A stretch of 62,394 nt of DNA from contig CANKWU010000011.1 in NCBI GenBank assembly GCA_947487385.1, forward strand, positions 1 to 62,394, given 5' to 3'. Each line of letters starts with the position of its first letter. Position 1 is the first letter of the stretch. Below are positions 53,284-61,416 of this stretch, one piece after another. This stretch comes from Spartobacteria bacterium (lineage in GTDB: Bacteria > Verrucomicrobiota > Verrucomicrobiia > Chthoniobacterales > UBA6821). The notes beneath the pieces were generated by a model. The model ran no database searches. It was not told where the DNA came from and saw only the letters and a list, made by a program, of their open reading frames with translations. A program made the translations under genes and the position numbers.

Positions 53284-53982
53284 TTAGTCTTGCTTCTTTG
53301 CGGAGCTGGCAGCATCCCCTGTCTTGGCTGTGGCGAGGTTATCCGGCTTGATGGTCTGATCAGTTAACTTATTTTGGTAATCCTGAAGAAGGGTCTGGAA
53401 CTTCACTTTTGTGATCCCGACAAAGGGCTCACGAGCCGAGATTGCCGTCCCGAGTCCGAATTGGGCGTAGCGGTCGAGCACCTCGTTGCCAAGACGATAC
53501 ATCTCGGCATTCTTCACCTGCTGTTCGGCGATGCGGCGATCAAGCAGGATGATTTTGGAAGCTATTTCGGCACGCTTTCCCTCGGTGGCCTTCGCGTACT
53601 CGGCAAGCTTGGCATAGCCGAGCTTCCACTTGGCAAGTGATTCGGTGAGGTGGTTCACCTGAAGTTCCGAGGCTGTTAGTTTTGTCTTGAGATCATCAAT
53701 GGTCTCGTTGGCGGCTTTCTTTTCGGCGGAAGACTTTTTGGTCAGTTCTTCAAACTGTCCCTGGAGTTCCTTCAGCTTCTCCTCAGTCTCCGCCTGGGCG
53801 GTCTGCACTGTTGCAATTTTTGCATTGGCATCACGAAGCTGGATCATCGTGTTGCGGATGGTCTCCCTCATTTTCTGCTCGGCGGGGTTAACACCTTTTT
53901 TTTCCGCAGCTCCTGCAGAGGCAGCGATCATAAGTGAGAGCCCCATTAGCAGGTAGTGGAGGATTGTGTGGTTCGTCTTCAT
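53284..53982 (-). CDS. Secreted coiled-coil protein
   Basis: A 232-aa protein with a signal peptide (about residues 1-25) followed by a long predicted coiled coil (about 35-155, with ETEEKLKELQGQFEELTKKS) and a C-terminal part containing LGNEVLDRYAQFGLGTAISA and VKFQTLLQDYQNKL. Probably periplasmic. Its position 12 nt after the porin gene suggests it works with the porin or the TonB system, perhaps as a spacer or anchoring protein. No named family recognised. Confidence 0.75.
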   Translation of the reverse strand: MKTNHTILHYLLMGLSLMIAASAGAAEKKGVNPAEQKMRETIRNTMIQLRDANAKIATVQTAQAETEEKLKELQGQFEELTKKSSAEKKAANETIDDLKTKLTASELQVNHLTESLAKWKLGYAKLAEYAKATEGKRAEIASKIILLDRRIAEQQVKNAEMYRLGNEVLDRYAQFGLGTAISAREPFVGITKVKFQTLLQDYQNKLTDQTIKPDNLATAKTGDAASSAKKQD

Positions 53983-53994
53983 GTCGGGATCTGG

Positions 53995-56241
53995 TTAGAA
54001 TCTGGAGTTAATATCCAGCTGAATAATGTCAGCCTTGTACTGTGGACCGGCAATTCCCGTTGCGCTGAGCCAGCGCATCCCGATGAAGACACTCTTGGAA
54101 AGGGCAAGGTTGCCACCCACCGAAAATCCCTTGAGGTTGGTGCCTCCTCCTCCGAAGTCGGAATCACAGAAGCCGTCGATCACGGCGTCTGACTCAACGT
54201 AGCGATAAGCGACACCAAAGTCCCAATCCCATCGTTTCTGAAGGGCCCCGGATCCGATCTTTGTCTGGACGATCCAGGCATTGTTTCCCCCGCCGTAACC
54301 CGTTCCATCAGATCCGGGATTGTTAATGTTACCCTTGAGCTGAGTAGGGCCATTGTTTGCAATGTTCTGAGCATTCCATGCAAGGTTTTGATCCCATTCT
54401 CCGGAGAGTGAAATAACAAACGGCTCCCAATGTCGGTACTCAAGGCGGGCATTTGCCGAGAGGATCTGGAATGGAGTGGAGAGACCGAAGTATTGGAATT
54501 GGTTGATCGTACCATCTTCATTACCTCCCTGCGCCGCTGAGCCAGGAACAGCTGGTATTTCTCGCAGGGCCATGTAGGTGTTTCCTTTCTGGGAAAAGGT
54601 GGGTCGGCTGTCATCCGTACTAAACTGAGTGTTTTGGTCGTATGCAACTTGAGAGTCTGACACCTGCCCCTGAACATTTTGAAAGTTGTAGTACCCAACA
54701 GATCCCTTGTAGTAGAGATCCTTGGTGATCTTCCAATCGATTCCCGTCTGCGCAGCATAGAGATACTTGTCATAACTAGATACTTTAGGTTGCTGTTGAG
54801 CTGGAAAATTCAAGTCGGTGTTGAAAATTGGAAAAATTCCTGCTGTAGCAAAGGGTGTCATTCCTTTGAAGACCTTATACCTCGCCTGCGCAGCGATACC
54901 ATCAAAGGCGATATCATTAGCCCACATGATGGTGGTGGGGGTGTAGAATGGGTTATCAAAGCGTCCAAAGGTAATGGCAGCCATCCGATCAGGGTCATCA
55001 CCCAGTTCGTATTTCAGGAAGGCGCGATCCAGCCAGATGGCGTAGTTGCTGAAATTACCACCTGCCCCTCCAAATTGTCCATTATTCGCAGCCCCAAGGG
55101 TCTGATTTTCCGAAACTGGACTTCCGTTCTGACCAGTGCCAAGTCGAAATCCGCCAGTGAAGTTATCCCCAAGGTTCATATCCGCACCAAAGCGGAATCG
55201 GATACGCATCTGTTGACGATTTTGGGTCGTATCGTACGTCGGATAACCGATGGGAGGAGACTGGTTTCCGTTAGCCTGTGAGATATTGAATGGCTGCCCC
55301 GTGTTGATGGCGTTGAAGTTCAGGGTGTCTAGCGGATTATCGGAATTCCCATCTGGAAAATAGATCCCCTGGTAACGGAAGCGGAAATCCATGAAGGGCC
55401 GGAACTTTTTGGTCCACTCCGGCACGTTGGATTGAGCCCATCCCTCGGATTGGGCGGCCGCGATGACGTCCCGTTTGATCTCATCGCGCATCTCCGACTT
55501 CACGATCTCGGGGACATAGGAGACGCTGACCGCCTCGTCGGAAGAGGGAGGGGCCGCGGCTTCCATGGCCATCTGCTGGGCAGTTGCCGCCTGGGTGGCG
55601 GCCTGCTGGGCAACCTGGGACTGCTGGGATGCACGCTGTGCATCTTCCTTCGCCTGACGAATGAGATCACCGGCATCTTCTTTCGTGAGAATGCCCCGTT
55701 GGACGAGACGATTGATGAGGTTCAGAGTGACATTCTCGGACGGTGTAACCGGAGGTGGAGCGGAAGCCGCCATCACATCGGGAGGTTGGTCCAGGTTCGG
55801 AGGCTGGTCGATCGGAAGACTTGGAGCAGCGGCTTGGGACTTTGCACCGACCGGTTGGACATCCTTGAGTGAAGCATCCTTTATCGGGGCATCCTTGGGC
55901 TGAGCATCCTTTGTCGGCGCTGCTTCCTGCGTGCTTAGGCTTGGAGCAGCGGCGGCCGGATTAGCCATTGTGGGAGAGGGAGGGACAGCTGGGTCCACCG
56001 CAATCGGAGGGACGCTCGATACGGCTGCCACTGCCTCAGCCATGGCTGCCGTATCAGCTGTAAGGGAAGGTTGACTGACTTGTGAAGCAGCTAAAGGGGA
56101 GGCTGAGGATGCAGGGGATACAGGCTCGGGAGCAAAGAGATCATCTGCACCACGTGCCGTGATCGTAGCCAAGATCAGCAGGAGCAAAATTCCGGGGAAC
56201 ACCGGGAACTTTGTCATCAATGAATGGATAGTTCGAACCAT
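53995..56241 (-). CDS. Large putative porin with coiled-coil N-terminus
   Basis: A 748-aa outer-membrane protein. The N-terminal signal (about residues 8-30) is followed by a long Ala/Pro-rich linker, a helical segment (LINRLVQRGILTKEDAGDL, then a coiled coil about 195-235), and from about 270 a repeated amphipathic-strand barrel rich in aromatic residues that ends in LDINSRF, the terminal-aromatic signature of outer-membrane barrels. It resembles the 'putative porin' family of PVC and related bacteria. Lies 33 nt after tonB and 12 nt before the coiled-coil gene. Confidence 0.85.
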   Translation of the reverse strand: MVRTIHSLMTKFPVFPGILLLLILATITARGADDLFAPEPVSPASSASPLAASQVSQPSLTADTAAMAEAVAAVSSVPPIAVDPAVPPSPTMANPAAAAPSLSTQEAAPTKDAQPKDAPIKDASLKDVQPVGAKSQAAAPSLPIDQPPNLDQPPDVMAASAPPPVTPSENVTLNLINRLVQRGILTKEDAGDLIRQAKEDAQRASQQSQVAQQAATQAATAQQMAMEAAAPPSSDEAVSVSYVPEIVKSEMRDEIKRDVIAAAQSEGWAQSNVPEWTKKFRPFMDFRFRYQGIYFPDGNSDNPLDTLNFNAINTGQPFNISQANGNQSPPIGYPTYDTTQNRQQMRIRFRFGADMNLGDNFTGGFRLGTGQNGSPVSENQTLGAANNGQFGGAGGNFSNYAIWLDRAFLKYELGDDPDRMAAITFGRFDNPFYTPTTIMWANDIAFDGIAAQARYKVFKGMTPFATAGIFPIFNTDLNFPAQQQPKVSSYDKYLYAAQTGIDWKITKDLYYKGSVGYYNFQNVQGQVSDSQVAYDQNTQFSTDDSRPTFSQKGNTYMALREIPAVPGSAAQGGNEDGTINQFQYFGLSTPFQILSANARLEYRHWEPFVISLSGEWDQNLAWNAQNIANNGPTQLKGNINNPGSDGTGYGGGNNAWIVQTKIGSGALQKRWDWDFGVAYRYVESDAVIDGFCDSDFGGGGTNLKGFSVGGNLALSKSVFIGMRWLSATGIAGPQYKADIIQLDINSRF

Positions 56242-56274
56242 GAGAATTGTGTCTTAATGAGTGTTGGAAAGAAA

Positions 56275-56952
56275 TTAGCCGGGACGCTTTGCGTTGAATT
56301 TCATCACGATCGGCATCGGCATGCCCTGAGGGGGCGGTTCGCTCAGCACGACATCGGCCAGCACCTCGTTCTTGATCGCGGCATCCAGTTCCGGGTTTCC
56401 GGTGGATTGCGCAAGGGTTACTTTGCTGATGCGACCCGTGCTATCCGCCCAGACGCGCACTTGGACGCACATGACGGCGCTTCGTGTCTTCTTGTGTGAT
56501 CGGAGGGCCTCGGCCACACGGGTCTGCACCTTGCCGGCATACCAGCCGTATTTGCTGCCTCCGCCACCGCCTTTACCGCCGAAGCCGTTACCACCCATGC
56601 CACCGCCGTTACCGGCGGCAAGACCCGAGGCATCATTACCCTGAATGCTGGTGCTCAAGGGAGCGGCTTCCGGTTCGGGAGCTTTGTCTGGCGGCTTCTC
56701 CTCGCTCGGGGCCTCCTCTTTCTGGAATTTCGGCTCCTCCGGCTTCGGAGGTTCCTGCTTCGGTGGTGGCGGCGGTGGCGGCGGTGGTGGAGGTGGGAGA
56801 CTCACCATCCTGACCTCATTCTTAGGGGCGGGTGCACTCTCCTCACCATCGGAATGGAAGAGGAAGAAGGCGGCAACGCCAGCAACAAGCACAATACCGC
56901 CGATGATGAGCGGCAGGGGGGACTTTTTCTCTTGTTGGGAGTTGTCAGCCAT
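56275..56952 (-). CDS. tonB: TonB-type energy transducer
   Basis: A 225-aa inner-membrane protein: one N-terminal helix (about residues 13-31), a proline-rich spacer with a run of 12 prolines (about 52-63) and Pro/Glu repeats, a Gly-rich stretch (about 112-132), and a C-terminal TonB/TolA-like domain (about 135-225, YAGKVQTRVAEALRSHKK, VQVRVWADSTGRISKVTL). It should carry motor energy to the outer membrane. No TonB-dependent receptor gene is present nearby. It is 39 nt after exbD. Confidence 0.9.
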   Translation of the reverse strand: MADNSQQEKKSPLPLIIGGIVLVAGVAAFFLFHSDGEESAPAPKNEVRMVSLPPPPPPPPPPPPKQEPPKPEEPKFQKEEAPSEEKPPDKAPEPEAAPLSTSIQGNDASGLAAGNGGGMGGNGFGGKGGGGGSKYGWYAGKVQTRVAEALRSHKKTRSAVMCVQVRVWADSTGRISKVTLAQSTGNPELDAAIKNEVLADVVLSEPPPQGMPMPIVMKFNAKRPG

Positions 56953-56991
56953 GTAAGTGGAAGATGGAGTGTCGGTTAAAGAGGAATGGAA

Positions 56992-57393
56992 CTATTGACG
57001 CTTCTGGGTAGCCAGACCGACCTTCTCCATGCCGATGCGCCCGATCACATCGAGAACATCCATGACCCCCTGATACTGAGTGGCACTGTCTCCACGTACT
57101 ACGACTGGTGTGTCAGGATTGGCCGATTTGGCCTCCTGAAGCTTCTGCTCAAGTTCGGGAAGGGTTACTGGAAGAGTATTAAGAAAGATCGCTCCCTCGG
57201 TGTTCACGGTCACGGCCTGAGTCTTAGGACCACCCATGCTGGGCGCGGAACTCCCCTTGGGAAGGTTCACCTTCACCCCCTGAATGCCGGCGCTGGTCAT
57301 AATGATAAAGATCAGCAGGAGAACTAGGTAGAGATCGACCATCGGCGTGACATTGATGTCGGCGATTGCTTCTCCTCCGGAGTCGGCTTGCAT
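56992..57393 (-). CDS. exbD: ExbD/TolR-type proton channel subunit
   Basis: A 133-aa ExbD-family protein with one transmembrane helix (about residues 18-36, INVTPMVDLYLVLLLIFIIM) containing the conserved proton-carrying aspartate of the PMVD motif, and a periplasmic domain (VNLPKG, VVVRGDSATQYQGVMDVLD). Works with ExbB to use the proton gradient. Between exbB (37 nt) and tonB (39 nt). Confidence 0.94.
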   Translation of the reverse strand: MQADSGGEAIADINVTPMVDLYLVLLLIFIIMTSAGIQGVKVNLPKGSSAPSMGGPKTQAVTVNTEGAIFLNTLPVTLPELEQKLQEAKSANPDTPVVVRGDSATQYQGVMDVLDVIGRIGMEKVGLATQKRQ

Positions 57394-57430
57394 GGCAGGT
57401 CAGTAGGTTAGGTTGAAAAGACGGTCCCTC

Positions 57431-59299
57431 TTAGTGGGATGATCCTCCGGCACTTTTATCCGGATAATTCTCAGCCATCTTGGTGATGAACTCCTCCACA
57501 AAGAGGTGCAGATCAGTCGTGATGTCCTTCACCTGAACACTCAGGTAATTATATCCGAAGAGTGCTGGAATGGCGACCACAAGGCCCGCCACAGTAGCAA
57601 GCAATGCCGCTGCAATACCTGGGGCGATGGCATTGATATCAACCTCCCCCAACATCGCGATCTCACCAAAGGTAATCATAACCCCGATGATCGTACCAAG
57701 CAGTCCGACGTAGGGTCCACCGGCGATACAAATCGTGAGGAGCACCATCATGCTACCCAGTTTCGATGACTCACGCGTGATCTGACCCTCCATCACTGAC
57801 TCAATGGTTTCAATAGCGCGGTGGCTCAGTCCATTATTCAAGCCCTCTTTTGTGCGCTGACGGATCTCACCACAACCAAGATGATACACCCTGTAGATCG
57901 GTGTTGAGTGAATGAACCGGATGTGAGCCGGATCAGCCAATCCCCCAAGTGAGGCGATCTTCTCAGCATCATCGGTATCAAGGGCCGTGATGTCCTTGGA
58001 AAGATGGTGCCACTGATTGGTGAACTCCTTGGAGCCTCGGGCAAGGCTTGCGATGTAGCGGTACTTCACCACCATTACGAACCAGCTGATGGCCGACATG
58101 ATACCCAAGATACCTATTACCACCCACGCATCGACCGTGACTGATTTGATCAGATAGCCGAAAAGGCCCAAGCTATCCAAGAAGCTGACCTTGGCTGGCT
58201 CTGGCTTGCCGGCTACGAGAAGCTTCGCGTTCTGCTGGCCCTGACCCAGCGCCGCGAGCTTAATCAAGGCGGCGCTTCTCGCGCTCTTGGAGATCTCCAT
58301 TTCGTCGATCTCACCGCCGAAAGAGCCTTTCCCCTCCTCCCCGCCAATGAATGCGGGACCATTCAGGGCGGGCATGGCGACAGGCAGATTGGCCACAGCA
58401 TTACCGTCCACATAGAGCGTCGTGCGGGTGCCATCTGAGACCATGGCAAGATGCTTCCATGTGCCGGCGGCCAGAGGAGCCGCAGGGGCCGAGCGCTGGG
58501 TACCAGTGGGACCTATGATCTCGAAGAAAGGAGCTCCATTGTCGAGGCCGATTTTCAAGGCTGAAGATCCATCCTTGCGACTGTACAGGATTGATTCAGG
58601 TGCAAGGACGGTGGGCTTAACCCAGCACATCCATGTGAAGGGGGCAGCCTCGAGAACAGCGGCGTTGGGATTGGCTGCGATACTGATCGGCTTCTTGCCG
58701 TCGAGCTTAATACCGCCTCCTATCATCGAGCCCTCAACAGGAATTCCCGGTGTCTCTGCCCTCACACCTTCGCCAGAGGAGTCTCCGGGAGGAGTTCCAT
58801 GCTCGTTGAAATGATAGACGGTAATGGTGTCGGCATCGTAGGCGGTCTTGGGCAGGTCGGTCTTCTCACCCTTGGCAGGCTTCTTCTTCTCATTGCGAGC
58901 CGAGTAGAGGTAGATGTCACGCGCGGCTCCGGCCTTGACGTCCGGGATCTTCACCCAGACGAAGCCCTCGTTCATCACCGGGTCGAATTTCTCGATTTGG
59001 GAGGCGAGCATGGTCTTGTCATCGCTGTCCACGAAGCGGATATCGCTCCCATCCTCCTTAGCCGAGGCGAAGTCGAAGTTCCCGTCATGAAGCCTCACGA
59101 CGACCGTGGCAGTGCCGGCCGCATCGGGAAGAGAGACACCATTGTCGGAGGTGTCGACGGTGAACTTGGTACGGGTGCCCCAGGCCTCGTTCCACCAGGT
59201 GCGGGCTTCAAGAGGCAGGCTGCCCACAATCAAGAGAGCAAAGGTCAGGAACATTGCGGCCCGCTTGGGATTCCGCGATAAGAAGAGGGATGCAGTCAT
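57431..59299 (-). CDS. exbB: ExbB/TolQ proton channel with DUF2341-LamG ectodomain
   Basis: A 622-aa fusion. Signal peptide (about residues 14-32); DUF2341-like domain (about 60-135, VVVRLHDGNFDFASA, FVWVKIPDV); concanavalin A/LamG-like domain (about 155-345, HFNE, FTWMCWVKP, WKHLAMVSDGTRTTLYVDG, GGEIDEMEIS); transmembrane helix (about 390-412); and a MotA/TolQ/ExbB channel region (about 480-600, GLLGTIIGVMITFGEI and a final helix pair). Ordinary ExbB has about 240 residues and no such ectodomain. The extra part should sit in the periplasm, where it may bind a glycan or protein. It starts 36 nt after the POTRA-barrel gene. Confidence 0.92.
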   Translation of the reverse strand: MTASLFLSRNPKRAAMFLTFALLIVGSLPLEARTWWNEAWGTRTKFTVDTSDNGVSLPDAAGTATVVVRLHDGNFDFASAKEDGSDIRFVDSDDKTMLASQIEKFDPVMNEGFVWVKIPDVKAGAARDIYLYSARNEKKKPAKGEKTDLPKTAYDADTITVYHFNEHGTPPGDSSGEGVRAETPGIPVEGSMIGGGIKLDGKKPISIAANPNAAVLEAAPFTWMCWVKPTVLAPESILYSRKDGSSALKIGLDNGAPFFEIIGPTGTQRSAPAAPLAAGTWKHLAMVSDGTRTTLYVDGNAVANLPVAMPALNGPAFIGGEEGKGSFGGEIDEMEISKSARSAALIKLAALGQGQQNAKLLVAGKPEPAKVSFLDSLGLFGYLIKSVTVDAWVVIGILGIMSAISWFVMVVKYRYIASLARGSKEFTNQWHHLSKDITALDTDDAEKIASLGGLADPAHIRFIHSTPIYRVYHLGCGEIRQRTKEGLNNGLSHRAIETIESVMEGQITRESSKLGSMMVLLTICIAGGPYVGLLGTIIGVMITFGEIAMLGEVDINAIAPGIAAALLATVAGLVVAIPALFGYNYLSVQVKDITTDLHLFVEEFITKMAENYPDKSAGGSSH

Positions 59300-59335
59300 G
59301 AGGTTCAGGTAGAATGAGTGGGTGACAGTGAGGTT

Positions 59336-61090
59336 TTAGAACTCGCCGAAAATACGGAAGGTGATCAGTGGGGAATATGCAATCACTGGCTGCTGAGAGA
59401 TCGTTGGGATGCCGACGTCAATGGAGCCGTTGAGGTGGTTGAACATTCGCAGGCGTGAACCAAACCCATAAGACGCCAAGTTGAAAAGGGATGTCTGCCC
59501 AGGGAGGGGATCATTCAAGGTCACCGTGCCACCATCCATGAAACCGTAGAGGCGCCATTCATTAACGCCTAGATGACCGCCGAGCAGGGAAGGACTCCGT
59601 AGCTCAACACTCCCGAATACGGCATTGTCCCCGGCCACGGTCCCCTCGAGATAACCGCGGCAGCTATCGAGTCCGCCTCCGGCAAACTGTTCACTGTAGA
59701 CCAGCGGATTCGGTGAAATTTGACCCTGCGCTTTCCCGAAAATCTGGAATCCGCCGGGAAGATCATGCGTATGGGAGAGATCACCCTTGACGACGAAGAA
59801 CCCACCGTCCGCGTTGTATCGCAGATCTGCAAACTGTTGCTCATTGCCATAGGTCCCCATGTTATAGACAGGAAGGATCGCCCCTCGGATTCCGAAAGAG
59901 ATACCTGCATCGAAGATCGTCACCGAGTTCTTCGGCGCCCATACCGCATTGTAGTTCATGCGAACCGGGGCATAGTCAAGTGGTGTGGGGGGCAACTCCG
60001 CCACCGCAGGATCCACGGTCGTCTGGTTGACCGCCTGATTGAGGTGCTTGAAATCCATGCCGGCGCTGACCGAGTGACTGAAGTCCTTTTCATTAGGAAG
60101 CCCGGCGAGAAAGCGGAAGGCCGCCGTCTGACCAGCGCCGTTGACAGCGGTGCCGCCGAGCGTGGAGACATTGCTGTTCTGCTCTCCGTAAGAGAGGTTC
60201 AGGCGTAGCCAGTCGATCCTAGGAAAGCGGGCCGTGTAAAAGACATTCCAGTTAAGAGCATTCGAGGGATCCTGAGGAGCAACCTGGAAAGAGCCCCCGA
60301 GCGAGTGTCCCAACTGCCAGAGATTGTCGTAGCTCGATGCGAGATTGATGCGGTAGGGAACGGTGTTGGGATTGTAGCGGTTGTTGAACTCCGCGCTCCC
60401 GTGCCATGGAAGGGTATCCTTCACCTGGAGGTTCACATCGACCGTGCCGGGCTCAAAGCCCGGGGTAAGCGTTGGCGTCACCTGCCTGTCGCTCCATTGG
60501 TTGAGGGCCAAGATCTCGCTGGAGACCTTGTTGAAGTCGGGGACTGATCCGGGTTGAAGCGACGGCACCTTTTTCTTGATCGCATCCAGTGAGAAATAGC
60601 GCGCCCCCTCGACATTGAGTCGGCCGATCTTACCCTCCATGACTTGGAGAAAAACTATGCCTCGTTTGCCGGTCTGCTGAGGAATCTGGACATTCACAGT
60701 CTGGAATCCCTTGTCCTGAAAAGCCTTTTCCAGCGCAGCCCTTGCCTGCTCCACATCCTCAGGAGTCCGCTCCGGGCCCATGAAGGGATAGACCGCCTTC
60801 TCGATTTCAGCCCGGTCGAGTTGGTGGGAACCGATCACCCGGAACTCCCGGATGTAGAGCATCTGGCTCCTGTCCACGGCGTTCGTAGAGACTCCGGGTG
60901 GAGTAGCTGCTACCGGAGGAACAGGCGGGGGAACGTCATCAGAGTAAGAGGGCGAAGTTGTCGAGTTCGAGGCCATTAACTGCCATTGTCCCAAACCAGC
61001 CGTGACTACCACACAAAGCAACATCAACTGACAACGCAGAGACGAAGCAGGATGATTTCTTAGCAAAAAATGGAGATGAGATCTTGTCAC
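59336..61090 (-). CDS. ShlB/TpsB-type POTRA-barrel outer-membrane protein
   Basis: A protein of about 584 aa with a signal-like hydrophobic stretch (LMLLCVVVTAGLG), a Pro-rich linker, POTRA domains (including YIREFRVIGSHQLDRAEIEK, then VMEGKIGRLNVEGARYF) and a C-terminal barrel of the haemolysin-activator (ShlB/FhaC) type ending ITFRIFGEF. Such proteins export large TpsA partners, but no TpsA gene is adjacent. The start is uncertain: GTG 61090 gives a basic n-region; ATG 61024 is the alternative. The frame is open up to 61282, but that stretch contains the palindrome and looks non-coding. First gene of the operon. Confidence 0.85.
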   Translation of the reverse strand: MTRSHLHFLLRNHPASSLRCQLMLLCVVVTAGLGQWQLMASNSTTSPSYSDDVPPPVPPVAATPPGVSTNAVDRSQMLYIREFRVIGSHQLDRAEIEKAVYPFMGPERTPEDVEQARAALEKAFQDKGFQTVNVQIPQQTGKRGIVFLQVMEGKIGRLNVEGARYFSLDAIKKKVPSLQPGSVPDFNKVSSEILALNQWSDRQVTPTLTPGFEPGTVDVNLQVKDTLPWHGSAEFNNRYNPNTVPYRINLASSYDNLWQLGHSLGGSFQVAPQDPSNALNWNVFYTARFPRIDWLRLNLSYGEQNSNVSTLGGTAVNGAGQTAAFRFLAGLPNEKDFSHSVSAGMDFKHLNQAVNQTTVDPAVAELPPTPLDYAPVRMNYNAVWAPKNSVTIFDAGISFGIRGAILPVYNMGTYGNEQQFADLRYNADGGFFVVKGDLSHTHDLPGGFQIFGKAQGQISPNPLVYSEQFAGGGLDSCRGYLEGTVAGDNAVFGSVELRSPSLLGGHLGVNEWRLYGFMDGGTVTLNDPLPGQTSLFNLASYGFGSRLRMFNHLNGSIDVGIPTISQQPVIAYSPLITFRIFGEF

Positions 61091-61416
61091 AATGACCGGT
61101 TGCCCTCTTTTGTTAACGGTGCAAATACCAATGTAATTTATCAGATCCCTTGAGAGGGAAGGAATACATAATTGTGACGATTTCGTCACATTACACGGGG
61201 TAAACATTCCAAAAAGTCCGACAAGCTGCATTTTTACCACAACGCCGAATGCCCGCCTGGACACGGAGACAGCCAAGGACATGGAAAGGTTTCCCGAAAA
61301 GGAACTGAGTAGGGAAGACGGAGGTCGAGGGCTTGACCTGTGTTACCGATGTCCTGACCCGTGCCCCCCGTGCCGCACTCCATCTATTCTCTATCTTCCG
61401 ACATGAAACCTTCTAC
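61091..61416. other. Intergenic control region upstream of the envelope operon
   Basis: 326 bases between the rmuC stop and the chosen start of the POTRA-barrel gene. It holds an 18-bp palindrome (61173-61190), a small TCCCT/AGGGA hairpin near 61145-61158 and a further TTGTCACAATGAC half-site at 61084-61096. I see no gene; a minus-strand frame is open from 61282 but lacks conserved content. Confidence 0.5.
61173..61190. promoter_or_regulatory. 18-bp perfect palindrome, probable operator
   Basis: TGTGACGA-TT-TCGTCACA is symmetrical over all 18 positions. It lies 82 nt before the chosen start of the envelope operon, and a related TGTGAC half-site lies at the start codon. The symmetry suggests a dimeric regulator; the spacing differs from the TGTGA-N6-TCACA of CRP. 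Confidence 0.6.

Noticed and set aside
61173-61190. CRP-type binding site
   Set aside because: The outer TGTGA...TCACA looks like CRP, but the inner spacing is 8 instead of 6 and no CRP-family gene is in view, so I call it only an unassigned palindrome.
61091-61282. Longer N-terminus of the POTRA-barrel protein (start at 61282)
   Set aside because: The extension would translate the perfect palindrome and adds about 64 residues without signal-peptide character before the real hydrophobic signal segment.
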